Positions 16,669-24,900 of a DNA stretch of 64,000 nt are shown piece by piece (the stretch's first letter is position 1; each line of letters starts with the position of its first letter). The notes beneath the pieces were generated by a model, which was not told the origin of the DNA, did not search any database, and saw only the letters and a list, made by a program, of their open reading frames with translations. Location: contig NZ_CP058910.1 of assembly GCF_013415885.1 (NCBI RefSeq), positions 186,001 through 250,000 of the forward strand. Reading direction: 5' to 3'. The stretch comes from Halosimplex rubrum (GTDB taxonomy: Archaea; Halobacteriota; Halobacteria; Halobacteriales; Haloarculaceae). The position numbers and the translations under genes were made by a program.

Positions 16669-18222
16669 TTACTCGATGTACCCCAGGTCAGACAGGCGGT
16701 CTTTGGCCTCCTCGCCCATGTCGTCCAACACGTCCTCGTCGGTGACGTCGTCCCACTCGCCGTCCATCTCCGACTCGAAGGTGACGAGGGCGTCCTCCGT
16801 CGCGGCGATCACCTCGTCGTCCGACTCGGCGAGGTCCTCCAGTTCGTCGGGGTCGGTGTCGAGCCGGTAGGCCTCGTCGGGGATGCGCTCGTTGCGGATG
16901 TACTTCCCGTCGACCCGTCGGCCGGCGCGCATCCGCGAGTAGAACCGCGAGTCGGGGTCGAGTTCGATCCCGGCCGCGCTGGCCTTGCTCTCCAGTTGGT
17001 TCAGCTCGACGACCGGCCGGTGGTAGTCGACGAACGCGTAGTCGTCCAGTTCGCCCTCGTCGTGGGCGGCGAAGCGGGATTCGGCGCCCCGAGGCGCGTC
17101 GACGCTCGCGAACTCGCGGTAGTCGGCGTCGAGCAGCGAGCGGGCGCGGTCGAACGGCTCCCCGCCCGCGTCGGCCGCGACGCCCGCGTGGTCGAGGACC
17201 GTGTGATAGAGGTCCTGTAGTTCGACCTGGGTCTCGGTGTCGCGCTCGGCCTCGACGTCGGGATGTTTGACCATGAGCGGGACGTTGACGAGCGGGTCGT
17301 AGATGCCGAACTCGTGGCCGTAGAGGCCGTGTTCGCCGAACAGCTCGCCGTGGTCGGCACAGACGACGACGAGGGTGTCCTCCCAGCGGTCGGTCTCCTG
17401 CAACCAGTCGAACAGCCGCCCGAGGTGGTGGTCGATGTGGGCGATCTCGGCGTCGTAGAGCCCCTGAATCGCTTCCCACTCGTCGTCGTCGATGTCGCGG
17501 GCACCGGAGTTGTACTCCTTGGAGTTCTGGCAGACCTCGGTGGAGTCGACGCCGGGGGCGAACTCCTCGGCGAACGCCTCGGGCGGGTGGTAGGGCAGGT
17601 GGGCGTCCATCAGGTTGACGAAGGAGAACCACTCGTCACCGCGCTCCTCGCTCTCCTCGACGAAGTCCTGAACGCGGTCGACGATCTCGGGGGTCTTGGT
17701 GTCGCTGCCGCCGCTCTCGGCGAAGTACTCGTGGGCGGTGTTGCCGAGTTCGACGAGGCGGTCGGCGAGGCCCCGGAGCGTGTCGTTGTCGTTCATCGTC
17801 TTCCAGATCTTCGACAGGGGGCCCGACAGCAGGTCGCCGGGCATGACCTGGAAGAAGTTGTCCTGGTCGTCGAAGCCGTCGGCGAGGTTGGTGTAGGGGG
17901 TGATCCAGGCGTTCGAGGAGTAGCAGGCGGTGGCGTAACCCGCGGCCGACAGCGACTCGGCGAGCGTGGTGGCGCCCTCCAGATAGGGGTTCTCCTGGGT
18001 GGCGCCGTGTTGGGTGGGGTACAGGCCCGTGAACAGCGAGGCGTGGACGGGGAGGGTCCAGGGCGCCGGCGCGACGGCCTCCTCGAAGACCCGCGCGTCG
18101 TCGGCGAAGTCCGCCAGGTTCGGCGTCGTCGGCCGGTCGTAGCCGTACACCGAGAGGTGGCTCTGGCGGACCGTGTCCATGACGACGAACAGGACGTTCC
18201 CCGGACCGTCTGTCTCGCTCAT
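16669..18222 (-). CDS. sulfatase-fold (alkaline phosphatase superfamily) enzyme
   Basis: 517 residues from the ATG at 18222. NVLFVVMDTVRQSHLSVYGY (metal-binding Asp16) and PWTLPVHASLFTGLYPTQHG carry the family pattern, but the nucleophile position of C-x-P-x-R sulfatases is Thr56 (TLPVH). CADHGELFGEHG supplies the second metal site. Enzymes with Thr here are usually phosphotransferases or phosphodiesterases rather than formylglycine sulfatases. It is the first gene of an operon with the flippase-like protein. No signal peptide is seen. Confidence 0.85.
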   Translation of the reverse strand: MSETDGPGNVLFVVMDTVRQSHLSVYGYDRPTTPNLADFADDARVFEEAVAPAPWTLPVHASLFTGLYPTQHGATQENPYLEGATTLAESLSAAGYATACYSSNAWITPYTNLADGFDDQDNFFQVMPGDLLSGPLSKIWKTMNDNDTLRGLADRLVELGNTAHEYFAESGGSDTKTPEIVDRVQDFVEESEERGDEWFSFVNLMDAHLPYHPPEAFAEEFAPGVDSTEVCQNSKEYNSGARDIDDDEWEAIQGLYDAEIAHIDHHLGRLFDWLQETDRWEDTLVVVCADHGELFGEHGLYGHEFGIYDPLVNVPLMVKHPDVEAERDTETQVELQDLYHTVLDHAGVAADAGGEPFDRARSLLDADYREFASVDAPRGAESRFAAHDEGELDDYAFVDYHRPVVELNQLESKASAAGIELDPDSRFYSRMRAGRRVDGKYIRNERIPDEAYRLDTDPDELEDLAESDDEVIAATEDALVTFESEMDGEWDDVTDEDVLDDMGEEAKDRLSDLGYIE

Positions 18223-18403
18223 GGCTGGGGAAGCGACTCGCACGGAATTAAACTCCGTGATTCCGCGACCGCTCCGCGCCCGGTCGCGGACCGCCGCCCG
18301 CGCCGGCGAGTCCGGGAGGTATTTGCCGGCGGTAGCCGTCCGACCCGAACATGCACCGGCTGGCAGCCCACGGGGAACCGACGACCGACGGGGGGACCGG
18401 CGG

Positions 18404-19480
18404 ATGAGCGAACGGACCGCCGACGGGACCGAGGACGCGGGCGCCGCCGGCGACACCGACGCGGCCGAGTCGACGACCGGCATTCCGTCGGGCACCTACG
18501 CCTACGCGGGGATCGTCGCGTGCTATACGGCGACGATCGTCCTCGGCCTCTCGCTGACCGACGAGATAGCCGCGATGGGTCTGGCTATGTTTCAGGACCC
18601 CGGAAACGTCGGGAACGTCGGCGTCTTCGCGGTACTGTTGCTGGTGGCCACCGGGGGGATGGTCGCCGCCTTCCGTTACGGGTACGGCGAGGCGCTCGTC
18701 CGCGTGTTCCTGCTGGGGTCGGCGAGCACGCTCACCGCCGTGGCGTTCGTCGCCCTGACCGGGGTCGGGTCGATCGCCGCCAGCGGGAGCGTCCTGATGG
18801 GGCTACCCGACAGCCCCGCCTCGATAGCGGTCGCCGCCGTCGCCTTCGCCGTCCTCTGGGGCTACCCCGAGTGGTACGTCAACGACCTGGCGGCGGTGGT
18901 CTTCGGCGCCGCGGCCATCCCGATGCTCGGGCTCGGGTTCGGGCCGCTCCCGGTGGTCGTCCTGCTGGTGGCCTGGGCCGGCTACGACGCCTACGCCGTC
19001 TACGTCTCCGGCCACATGCAGGAACTCGCCGCGGGCCTGGGCGACCTGAGAGCCCCCATCGTCTTCGTCGTCCCCCACTCGCTCGATTTCTCGATGCGCG
19101 ACCCCGAGTTCGACCTGATCGGCGACGACGAGGAGACCGACGCCGAACCGGCGGACGAACGCGGCGACGACGCCGGGTCGCCCGCCCGCTCCGAGATCGC
19201 CCTACTCGGGCTCGGCGACGCGATCATCCCGGGGATGCTCGCGGTCAGCGCGGGCCAGTTCCTCGACGCGCCCGCCGTCGTCCCGGCGCTCAACGCCAAC
19301 GCGCCCGCCCTCGGGGCCCTCGTCGGCGGCCTCGTCGGTATGGGCGGCCTGCTGTATCTCGTCCACCGCGTCGAGGGCGCCCACGCGGGCCTCCCGCCGC
19401 TGAACGCCGGCGTGCTGGGCGGGTACCTCCTCGGCGCCGTCGCGGCCGGGATCCCGGTCACGACGGCGCTCGGGCTGTAG
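18404..19480 (+). CDS. presenilin-type intramembrane aspartyl protease (A22)
   Basis: 358 residues from the ATG at 18404; earlier in-frame starts overlap the divergent sulfatase gene. After an acidic Thr/Asp/Gly tail (1-25) there are about nine transmembrane segments. The two catalytic motifs are present: YD at 194-195 (GYDAYAVY, Asp195) and LGLGD at 268-272 (Asp272). An acidic cytosolic loop (about 235-262) separates them. A PAL-like PPLN motif follows in the last part. Archaeal presenilin homologues cleave peptides within the membrane. Confidence 0.88.
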   Translation: MSERTADGTEDAGAAGDTDAAESTTGIPSGTYAYAGIVACYTATIVLGLSLTDEIAAMGLAMFQDPGNVGNVGVFAVLLLVATGGMVAAFRYGYGEALVRVFLLGSASTLTAVAFVALTGVGSIAASGSVLMGLPDSPASIAVAAVAFAVLWGYPEWYVNDLAAVVFGAAAIPMLGLGFGPLPVVVLLVAWAGYDAYAVYVSGHMQELAAGLGDLRAPIVFVVPHSLDFSMRDPEFDLIGDDEETDAEPADERGDDAGSPARSEIALLGLGDAIIPGMLAVSAGQFLDAPAVVPALNANAPALGALVGGLVGMGGLLYLVHRVEGAHAGLPPLNAGVLGGYLLGAVAAGIPVTTALGL

Positions 19481-19582
19481 ACGGTTCTCGCGGCCGCTCG
19501 TCGACCGCGTCCGTCCGCTCGGCTGCCGGCGTCGCGACTGGACGACGGGAAAAACACGAGAAGGTGAACCGAGGGGACGGCC

Positions 19583-19957
19583 TCAGAAGGGCGCTTCGGG
19601 GCCTTCGTCGTCGTCGCCGCCGATGTCGCCGCCGCGGGAGTCGCCGGGCATCGAAGGGCCGGTGTCGCCGCCCATCATGCCTTCGCCGCCGCCCATGCCG
19701 CCGCCCGTGCGGGCGTTGACCGTCTCGATCTCGGGGATCTCCTTGGTCATACGGGTCTTGATGGCCTGGATGGTCATCGGGGAGATGCCACAGCCCGAAC
19801 ACGCGCCGCCGAGCTGGATCGTTACGGTGCCGTTCTCGCGGTCGATCTCCTCGATGGCCGCGCTGCCCCCGTGCATCTGGATCTGCGGGAAGTTCCGCCG
19901 CAGGAAGTTCGAGATGCGCTCGCGCAGGTCGTCGCCGTCCTCGGTTTCGGTGCTCAT
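19583..19957 (-). CDS. NifU C-terminal-domain Fe-S scaffold protein
   Basis: 124 residues. Residues 8-80 are a NifU C-terminal domain: LRERISNFLRRNFPQIQMHGGS, then GACSGCGIS with the cluster-binding CxxC (Cys52, Cys55), then IQAIKTRMTKEIPEIETV. The tail is Gly/Met/Asp-rich (GGGMGGGEGMMGGD), low complexity and typical of haloarchaeal homologues. It would hold a transient 4Fe-4S cluster for delivery to apo-proteins in the cytosol. Single gene. Confidence 0.92.
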   Translation of the reverse strand: MSTETEDGDDLRERISNFLRRNFPQIQMHGGSAAIEEIDRENGTVTIQLGGACSGCGISPMTIQAIKTRMTKEIPEIETVNARTGGGMGGGEGMMGGDTGPSMPGDSRGGDIGGDDDEGPEAPF

Positions 19958-20045
19958 AGTAGTTCGTGGTTGGCGACGACGGTGCTTAGACCTTTGGACT
20001 CACTGGTTCGCTTCGGCGAGACCGCGTCGGCCGGCGGCGACCCGG

Positions 20046-20384
20046 TCAGTCCATCCAGTCCGGGTTCGCCCGCGGCGGCGCGAACACGTCGATGCCGTCC
20101 AGCGGCTCGTCGCCGGTCGCCTCGACGCTGTGGGGCTCCCCGCTCGCGAGGTGGTAGGAGTCGCCCGAACTCACCGGGAACTCCTCGCCGTCGACGACGA
20201 ACACGCCCGACCCGCTCGTGATGTAGCCGACCTGCTCGTGCTCGTGGCTGTGTTCCGGGACCACCGCGCCCGGCTCGATATGGACGTGTTGCATGCTCGT
20301 CCGCTCGCCGACCGCCAGCTGTGTGAGGTGGACGCCGTCGGTGACCTCGACCGTCTCGTTCGCCGAATGTGCTTCGACCTGCAT
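20046..20384 (-). CDS. cupin-domain protein
   Basis: 112 residues forming a single cupin barrel. Motif 1 is VHIEPGAVVPEHSHEHEQVGYITSG (G(X)5HXH-type with His and Glu metal ligands). Motif 2 is YHLASGEPHSVEATGDEP (G-P-x-H). The small all-beta protein could be a metal-dependent isomerase, dioxygenase or sugar-binding regulator; the sequence alone does not decide. A strong repeat element begins about 60 bases upstream. Confidence 0.88.
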   Translation of the reverse strand: MQVEAHSANETVEVTDGVHLTQLAVGERTSMQHVHIEPGAVVPEHSHEHEQVGYITSGSGVFVVDGEEFPVSSGDSYHLASGEPHSVEATGDEPLDGIDVFAPPRANPDWMD

Positions 20385-20442
20385 GGATCGGCTGTGGGCG
20401 TCCCCGCACCTAAGCGTGTGTGATACTCGGGACGATACCGGT

Positions 20443-20911
20443 CAGTACGTGGTGTTCGTTTGTCGGTGGTTTCTGTTCGATTCGGTGTGGAAGGAAGTGA
20501 GTCAGGAGTGGCCGAAGGAGACAGCAAGCGCCGAAAGCCCTCGGCTCGCTCGCGGGCGCTGTGCGACATATCCTCGCTTCGCTCGGATAGGGGTCGCGCA
20601 GCGCCCGCCACCGCGCCTCGCCTTTTCAATCCACCAGGAGACAGCACAGCACCCCGGGCAGCCACACACCTCCCCAGCCGACTGCGGTGTCTGCGGGCGG
20701 CCCGCGAGCCGCCCGCATGGCCCGAGGGAGCTTCGCTCCCTCGCTGCTCGCTAGCGCTGCGCACCTCGTCCACTGTCAGAGCACGCTCTGACAGGCCTTC
20801 GTTCACACGTTCACAAAGACCTCGCACGGTGCTGTCGCGCGGCCCTCACCGTGTTCGGGCACGCTCGACAGCGCGCGCCACGGTGGATCGATCAGTCCAT
20901 CACCTGTACCG
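20443..20911 (+). repeat. 469-bp hairpin-rich intergenic element, copy A
   Basis: Nearly identical to 38635-39103: constant offset of 18192 bases, no indels, five mismatches that I count in the 450-base core plus a few at the ends. Ends are CAGTAC (left) and GTACCG (right), close to an inverted pair. Internal perfect hairpins include CTGTCAGAGC/GCTCTGACAG (20773-20794, 10-base arms), CGAGGGAGC/GCTCCCTCG (20723-20743) and GCGGGCGGC/GCCGCCCGC (20693-20716). No protein is supported in any frame. Confidence 0.9.
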
Positions 20912-20935
20912 AACGTGACCGACACGTCAGTCGAC

Positions 20936-22150
20936 TCACTCGCCGGTCGGGAGTCGTCCGGCGCGGGCGAGAACCAGCATCCCGACGGCGACGACGCCCA
21001 CCAGCACCGCGTACCCGCGGAAGACGCCGTCGTAGGGGATCCCGAGCTGGTAGAACGCGCCGACGGCGACGCCGCCAGGGGCCTGCATGAGCATCATGAC
21101 GGCGCTGTAGCCCGAGTAGGCGCTCGCGCGGTTCTCGTCGGGCAGCGAATCGAGCAGGTAGGCGTCCGCGACGGGGAACAGGCCGTGGACGACCAGACTC
21201 ATCGCGATCGAGACGGCGGCGACCGCGGCCCAGGAGCCGACGAGCGTGAGGGCGAACAGGGTGACGACGAACCCGCCGAGGATGGCGAGCAGGACCGAGA
21301 GGTACGAGAAGCGGTCGGCCAGCCGGCCGGCGACGACGAACGACGGGACGCCGGCGGCGAAAGTGATCGTCAGGAGGGTGTTGGCCGGCCCCGCGTCGAA
21401 TCCCTTCGCGCCGAGGTAGGTGACGTAGAAGTTGAACACGCCCTGCCAGACGAACCCGGTGACGCCGACGAAGACGACGCCGGCGGCGACGAGGCGCCAC
21501 TGGGCGCGGATCGCCCCCAGCAGGTCGCGGTCGTCGACGCCCGCATCGGGGAGGTCGGCCCGTCGGACCGCGAAGACGAACAGGACAGTGACGACGACGG
21601 CGAGGACGGCCAGCGCGCGAAACGAGAGCCGCCAGGAGCCGCGGGCGATGGCGACCGAGACGAGGAACGGGGCGGTGACGGCGGCGATCTGCGAGGCCAT
21701 CCCGCGGAGGCCGACCGCCAGGCCCACCCGGTCGGGATAGAGTTCGCTCACGAGGGGGTTGGCGGCGATGAAGAACACGCCCGAGGCGAGGCCGACGAAC
21801 AGCGCGCCGGCGACGGTGACACGGATGTTCGGCGAGAACGCGGTGAACGCGGCCGCGGCGGCGAGGCCGACGCCCATCCCGGTGACGACGCGGTGGCGCG
21901 AGACGAGCGTGAGGAGATAGCCCGTCGGCAGTCGCGGGAGCGCGCTGCCGACCCAGACGGCGGTGGCGGCCAGGCCGGCCGTCGCGGGGCTGACCCCCGT
22001 GCGGATGAAGTAGTCGACCAGCGGCGCGAACGCGATCCGGCCGAAGTTCACGAGAAAGGAGAAGGCGCAGATGGAGACGAACACGCCGGCGCGGCCGCGG
22101 GGCTTCGCTGCGGTCGTCGCGGTCGCGCCCGAGCCCTCGCTGGCGGTCAC
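20936..22150 (-). CDS. major facilitator superfamily (MFS) transporter
   Basis: 404 residues from the GTG at 22150, chosen because a GTTTAAC box lies about 28 bases upstream; an ATG at 22198 would put that box inside the gene. About twelve transmembrane segments, with the MFS loop signature PRLPTGYLLTLVSRHRVVTGMG (loop 2-3) and a second-half repeat at GRLADRFSYLSVLLAILGG (G-laDr-s). The cytoplasmic N-tail is short. The cargo cannot be named; it resembles the haloarchaeal NarK/oxalate-formate-like branch in general form only. Confidence 0.88.
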   Translation of the reverse strand: MTASEGSGATATTAAKPRGRAGVFVSICAFSFLVNFGRIAFAPLVDYFIRTGVSPATAGLAATAVWVGSALPRLPTGYLLTLVSRHRVVTGMGVGLAAAAAFTAFSPNIRVTVAGALFVGLASGVFFIAANPLVSELYPDRVGLAVGLRGMASQIAAVTAPFLVSVAIARGSWRLSFRALAVLAVVVTVLFVFAVRRADLPDAGVDDRDLLGAIRAQWRLVAAGVVFVGVTGFVWQGVFNFYVTYLGAKGFDAGPANTLLTITFAAGVPSFVVAGRLADRFSYLSVLLAILGGFVVTLFALTLVGSWAAVAAVSIAMSLVVHGLFPVADAYLLDSLPDENRASAYSGYSAVMMLMQAPGGVAVGAFYQLGIPYDGVFRGYAVLVGVVAVGMLVLARAGRLPTGE

Positions 22151-22175
22151 GGTCTCCGGTCGCGGCCGCTGTCGG

Positions 22176-22181
22176 TTTAAC
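22176..22181 (-). promoter_or_regulatory. TATA-like box of the MFS gene
   Basis: GTTAAA on the coding strand lies about 28 bases before the GTG at 22150. This fits a leaderless haloarchaeal promoter and decides the start. Confidence 0.5.
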
Positions 22182-22280
22182 CCCCCGCTCGCGGCCAAAG
22201 GTTCCCGTTTGCGGTGCGGTCACAGTGGACGGGGCGAGGGCGAACCGGCGGGGAGCGGAGCCGATCCGAGGCGCCGACGG

Positions 22281-23087
22281 TCACCGCAGACAGCGCGTCC
22301 GGAGGTCGCGGACCCGTCCGAGGCAGTCGGCGACGGCGGCCAGCCCGGGACACCGCCGCTCGCGGTCGCCGTAGAGGAAGTTGATCAGGCTCACGCCGTC
22401 GACGCCGGAGAGGGGGACCGCGGGGCGCCCGTGGACGAGTCGCTGGCGCTCGTCGGCCAGGTCGGCGCAGCTCGCCTCGGCGTCGGCCAGCCGTTCGTCG
22501 AGGCGGCCCAGTCGCTCGGGGTCGGCGCCGTCGAGTTCGGCGTCGATCTCGTCGAGCCGCCGCTCGCAGGCCGCGAGGCCGTCCCCGACGGTCGTCAGCG
22601 AGTCGCGCTCGCGTTCGAGGGAGCGACGGAACCGCGACCGTTCGTCGACGGCCCGGTCGGCGGCGGCGGCGAGTGCGCGGTACAGCGGCGGCGTCAGCCG
22701 CGTGCCCTCGACGACCTGCGCGGCCACGTCGGCGCCGCACTCGGCGGCGAGGTTGGCCCGGAGCGTGTCGTCGTACTCGGCCTCGAAGTGCGGCACCGCC
22801 ATCACGGTCTCGCGGTAGGCCCTCCGGACGGTCCGGAGTCCGGTACCGACGGGCGGCTCGGACCGCGCCGCGGCGAGCGCCGGGGCGGAACCGGTGGCCG
22901 CCGAACCCGCGCCGATGCCCGCGGCGTCGGTCGCGGGTCCGTCGGCCGTCGCGGGGGTCCACGGTTCGACCTTCGAGAGACGGGCGCGGAAGCGGTCGAA
23001 CGCCGCCCGCTCGTCGGTGATGTACTCGATCTCCCTGTCGACGGTCTCGACGGCGTCGGCGACCCGGTCGTGCAGTGTCTCCGTCAT
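22281..23087 (-). CDS. coiled-coil hypothetical protein, Halobacteria-specific
   Basis: 268 residues, no membrane segment. An N-terminal helix (VADAVETVDREIEYITDERAAFDRFRARL) is followed by an Ala/Gly-rich linker and a long charged helical region. That region has coiled-coil heptads (about 150-225: RSRFRRSLERERDSLTTVGDGLAACERRLDEI). The C-terminus has two Cys near GLAAVADCLGRVRDLRTRC. Similar proteins are scattered in haloarchaea (I associate the family with DUF7260, from memory). Function unknown. Confidence 0.7.
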   Translation of the reverse strand: MTETLHDRVADAVETVDREIEYITDERAAFDRFRARLSKVEPWTPATADGPATDAAGIGAGSAATGSAPALAAARSEPPVGTGLRTVRRAYRETVMAVPHFEAEYDDTLRANLAAECGADVAAQVVEGTRLTPPLYRALAAAADRAVDERSRFRRSLERERDSLTTVGDGLAACERRLDEIDAELDGADPERLGRLDERLADAEASCADLADERQRLVHGRPAVPLSGVDGVSLINFLYGDRERRCPGLAAVADCLGRVRDLRTRCLR

Positions 23088-23248
23088 GTGTCTCAGGCGT
23101 GGTGGTATCTGTCCGCCAACCCGTGTAACCGGTTGCTATGTGGGGCACGTAGCGCTCCCGACGGCTATGTAGCGGCGTCGCCCCGCGGGGCGCGGGCGGA
23201 CGGCGCCGGAGCTATCGCTGGGGCGACCGAAGAGACGTTCAGCGAACC

Positions 23249-23254
23249 TTTATT
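23249..23254 (+). promoter_or_regulatory. TATA-like box of the flavin reductase gene
   Basis: TTTATT lies 25-30 bases before the ATG at 23279, the spacing expected for a leaderless haloarchaeal transcript. Confidence 0.55.
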
Positions 23255-23278
23255 CGGTCGGTGCGTCGATCCGAGTAC

Positions 23279-23860
23279 ATGACCCGCCCCGACGTGGTCG
23301 CCGTCTGCGGCAGTCGCCGCGAGGGCAGTTACACCCGCCGGGCCCTCCGGACCGCGCTCGACGCGGCCGCCGAGGCCGGCGCCGACACCGAGTTGCTCGA
23401 CCTGCGAACGATCGACCTGCCGCCGTTCGACCCCGACGCCGAGGAGGGAGAGGCGGTGACCGAGTTCAAGCGGCGCGTCCGCGAGGCCGACGCCGTGATC
23501 CTGGGCTCGCCCGTCTACCACGGCTCCTACTCGGCGACGCTGAAGGACGCGCTGGACTACTGCGGCAAAGACGAGTTCACCGACGCGACCGTCGGCCTGC
23601 TCGCGACCGCCGGCGGCGGCAGCTACGCGAGCACGTTCGACCACCTCCGAACCGTGGTCCGGTCGGTCCACGGCTGGACGATACCCACCCAGGTCGGCAT
23701 CCGCGGCGCCTACGACAAGTTCGACGGGTCCGAAGTCGTCGAGCCGGGCCTGGAAGACCGGATCCGAAAACTCGGCCGCGAGGTCGCCGCCAACGCGGAC
23801 GTGGCGCCGGCCGCCCGCCGCGAGCGAGGCGTCGTGGCCGCCGTCGACTGCGACGACTGA
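23279..23860 (+). CDS. NADPH-dependent FMN reductase family protein
   Basis: 193 residues with the flavodoxin-like fold. DVVAVCGSRREGSYTRRAL gives the FMN phosphate loop (GS-R-gS-t), and EADAVILGSPVYHGSYSATLKDALDY is the family signature around the flavin ring (SP-Y-gs-p--LK-alD). AGGGSYASTFDHLRTVVRSV follows. It is a cytosolic flavoprotein that would reduce FMN, quinones or azo-type acceptors with NAD(P)H. Start taken at the ATG that sits about 27 bases after the TTTATT box. Confidence 0.9.
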   Translation: MTRPDVVAVCGSRREGSYTRRALRTALDAAAEAGADTELLDLRTIDLPPFDPDAEEGEAVTEFKRRVREADAVILGSPVYHGSYSATLKDALDYCGKDEFTDATVGLLATAGGGSYASTFDHLRTVVRSVHGWTIPTQVGIRGAYDKFDGSEVVEPGLEDRIRKLGREVAANADVAPAARRERGVVAAVDCDD

Positions 23861-23904
23861 GCAGCGGGCTGTCGGGCGGAGACGACGAGCGACGCCCGCG
23901 GCGC

Positions 23905-24816
23905 TCAGATCAGGTCGAGCGTCCGCAGCGTCCGTTCCAGTTGCACTTCCTCCTCCTCGCTCATCCGCTGGAGCGGCCGTCGCATCGGGCCGGGGTCGAA
24001 GTCGACCTCGGGATGGAGGTCGAGGGCGGACTTGACGCCGCCGAGGTAGGGTCCCTGGTCGATGGCCTTCCACACGTCGAACACGCGGCTCTGGAGCTCG
24101 CGGGCGCGGGTCTCGTCGCCGTCGACGTAGGACTCGTACAGCTCGACCGCCATCTCCGGGAAGACGTTCGAGACGGCGCTCACCAGGCCGGTACAGCCGA
24201 TCTCCAGTTCGGCGAACAGCAGCGAGTCCAGCCCGGCGAGATACGTGAGTTCGGGGTGGCGGTCGATGGCCTGGCCGAGCCACGCCACGTCGCCGCTGGA
24301 GTCCTTGACGCCGACGATCCCGTCGATGGCCGCGAGCCGGTCGAGGGTGTCCAGATCGAGCTTGTTGCCCATCCGCGCGGGGAAGTGATAGATGTACACC
24401 GGGACGTCGACGGCGTCGGTGACCTCCTCGTAGTGTTCGACGACGGCGTCGTTGTCGATCGGGTAGTAGTAGGGGACTCCCACGACGACGGCGTCCGCGC
24501 CCGCCTCCGCGGCGTCGCGCGAGTAGGAGACGGTGTTTCGGGTGCTCGGTGCGCTGACACCGGCGATCACGGGCACCTCCTCGCCCACTTCGTCGACGAC
24601 GGCCTCGACGACCGCGGCCCGCTCGTCGGGCTTGAGCATCGGGAACTCCCCGTTGGTCCCCAGCGGGAACACGCCGTGGACTCCCCTGTCCACCACGAAC
24701 CGCGCGTGAGCCGCCGTCGCGTCGAGCGCCAGCTCCTCCTCGTCGGTGAAGGCGGTGATCGTCGGCGGGATCACCCCGTGTATCGATACGTCGTGCGTCG
24801 GGCCAGTGTTCGCCAT
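23905..24816 (-). CDS. dihydrodipicolinate synthase family (DapA-like) class I aldolase
   Basis: 303 residues, (beta/alpha)8 barrel. PLGTNGEFPML (about 51-61) is the keto-acid carboxylate loop, VYIYHFP carries Tyr143, and GIVGVKDSSGD carries Schiff-base Lys171. The family includes DHDPS, N-acetylneuraminate lyase and 2-keto-3-deoxygluconate aldolase. The neighbouring PfkB kinase on the same strand favours a sugar-acid aldolase over lysine synthesis, as in the haloarchaeal semi-phosphorylated Entner-Doudoroff route. That is an inference from context. Confidence 0.88.
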   Translation of the reverse strand: MANTGPTHDVSIHGVIPPTITAFTDEEELALDATAAHARFVVDRGVHGVFPLGTNGEFPMLKPDERAAVVEAVVDEVGEEVPVIAGVSAPSTRNTVSYSRDAAEAGADAVVVGVPYYYPIDNDAVVEHYEEVTDAVDVPVYIYHFPARMGNKLDLDTLDRLAAIDGIVGVKDSSGDVAWLGQAIDRHPELTYLAGLDSLLFAELEIGCTGLVSAVSNVFPEMAVELYESYVDGDETRARELQSRVFDVWKAIDQGPYLGGVKSALDLHPEVDFDPGPMRRPLQRMSEEEEVQLERTLRTLDLI

Positions 24817-24900
24817 CTGTCGATCACTGCACGACCCGCGAATATGAAGCTGTCGCCACAGGTCAGTTCTGACACCGTTCGAGAGCGGCGAACGGGCGGT

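Noticed and set aside
20171-20827. Long open frame on the - strand through repeat copy A, reading into the cupin gene in another frame, with a twin at 38393-39019
   Set aside because: It owes its length to lack of stop codons in GC-rich DNA, its peptide is Arg/Ser/Pro low-complexity, and it overlaps a real gene. The shared peptide only reflects the DNA repeat.
22148-22198. ATG at 22198 as start of the MFS transporter
   Set aside because: Would place the GTTAAA box inside the coding region and add a non-conserved Arg/Pro tail; the GTG at 22150 fits promoter spacing.
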